Below, piece after piece: positions 62,996-64,000 of a DNA stretch of 64,000 nucleotides (the stretch's first letter is position 1; each line of letters opens with the position of its first letter). Source of the stretch: Colius striatus (taxonomy: Eukaryota; Chordata; Aves; Coliiformes; Coliidae); the NCBI RefSeq assembly GCF_028858725.1, contig NC_084772.1:16251048-16315047 (forward strand). Direction: 5' to 3'. Under the pieces are notes generated by a model, which saw nothing but the letters and a program-made list of their open reading frames with translations, searched no databases and had not been told where the DNA came from. The position numbers and the translations under genes are program-made.

Positions 62996-64000
62996 AGGAT
63001 TTGAGGAAATTTTCTTTAAGTTTCTGGGGTAACTTTTGCCAAGTTTTTGTGAGCCGAGCTTAGTGTGCAGTATCAGGGGTATTGCTCTGTCATCTAGCGT
63101 GAGATGTTGTTCAAGACATCTAGAAAATCACATGAAATATGGTTTTGATCACAGTTTCTGTCTAGACTAAAAGATATTTACCACATATTAAACATGATAG
63201 TAAAAAGGTATCCCTGCTAGTCCTGCTGTCTGCCTTTGGAGGAATGGAGTGCAAAAAGCACGTGAGGTGAAAAAAGTGGAGTGCTGGGACTCTTGAGAAA
63301 GGAAAGAGGTAAGGATTAAAAAAAGAAACTTTTTTCTGAGGACAGAGTCAGCTTTAACCAGAAGTGCCCAGCAGCTGCAGAAATAGCCCTTTTTAAGAGA
63401 GGGTTGATTTGTTTAATTTTTCCCTATATATAGTCATACTTAATCTAACTTAAAATATTAGCATGTCTTGTGTTCAGGGCCTCCTTGTGTATATGGTAAA
63501 ACAAAGTATCTATTCAAAAAAGTTCACTATCTAGACAAAACTTAGATTAATATCCCCATTATACAAAGGGGAAGCTGAAGCATTAAGAAATTGAGGGTTG
63601 AAATAAAGTATCATTGAGCAAGGAAATCTTCTATGCCTCTTCTCAGCCACTAGGTTATCTTGTTTCTTCCAGGAGTCATATCTGGATGTGTGATGAATGA
63701 TAACAAACACATACCTCCACCCTGGGTGCAGCAGTTGAGTGTGTGAGAGCAGGAGTAGCACAGGGACTGATTGGGCTGAGGGATTTGGGTGCCAGGTAAC
63801 TAAGTTGGAAGTGTGAGGAAGGCAAGGACTGTTCCGGCCAGAAGCAGCCTGTCTTCTGACAGAGACCCTGAATTTCTCTCCTATGAAAAAGCCCATATCA
63901 AAGTCACTTTATTTTTTATTCTTGGGTTAGATAATGCTATGCCAAGCATTCAATTGATAAATATTATATTTCATATTAACTCCAGTATGTCTACAGAAAT
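62996..64000 (+). other. A/T-rich DNA after the CpG island, no gene seen
   Basis: No exon, repeat family or RNA gene was recognised. A minus-strand open frame of 121 codons (63531-63896) has no recognisable motif. This may be intron or upstream flank of a gene starting beyond the window. Confidence 0.6.

Noticed and set aside
62382..63063. Several long open frames (up to 193 codons) on both strands in the CpG island
   Set aside because: G+C-rich DNA has few stop codons. The frames overlap on both strands, are dominated by Arg, Ala, Pro and Gly, and show no domain or family match.
1..64000. CRISPR arrays, prokaryotic operons, tRNA or rRNA genes, endogenous viral genes
   Set aside because: None seen. 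Spaced identical repeats, cloverleaf-type boxes, ribosome-binding patterns and viral protein motifs were looked for by eye and not found.

Overview
This window is vertebrate nuclear DNA, most probably from a bird. It is A/T-rich and gene-poor, the exons are short and bounded by GT-AG introns, and the only recognisable interspersed repeats are CR1 LINE 3' ends, which are the typical avian/sauropsid retroelement. Both recognised genes lie on the + strand, in the order known for human chromosome 16q23 (VAT1L, then CLEC3A, with WWOX beyond). There is no bacterial gene organisation, operon, CRISPR array or viral genome.

Layout: 1-4999 is intron. From 5000 to 36392 lie the last six coding exons of VAT1L, a zinc-less medium-chain dehydrogenase/reductase-like protein related to VAT-1. 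They give 226 codons that join in one frame and end in an acidic tail. One intron of about 24.2 kb (10143-34302) makes up most of the locus and carries two of the three CR1 fragments, in opposite orientation; the third, small CR1 tail sits near that intron's 5' end. The VAT1L 3' UTR probably runs from 36393 to about 39335 with three AATAAA signals. A 14.4 kb intergenic stretch without recognised genes follows; it contains a 68-nt pre-miRNA-like hairpin and several stretches that look like conserved non-coding DNA.

From about 53748 to 59664 lies a complete CLEC3A gene: a TATA box, three coding exons, and a 195-residue secreted C-type lectin of the tetranectin group with signal peptide, basic N-terminal segment, short coiled coil and a six-cysteine C-type lectin domain. 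At 62425-62995 there is a sharp CpG island with splice-donor-like sites on both strands. It does not contain the coding start of WWOX, so it is best read as an orphan or non-coding-exon promoter upstream of that gene.

The two genes have no known shared pathway. VAT1L is a cytosolic/neuronal-type oxidoreductase-like protein and CLEC3A a cartilage matrix lectin. They are neighbours by old synteny. Assignments come from recalled family sequences, not from a search; the species cannot be named from the sequence alone.
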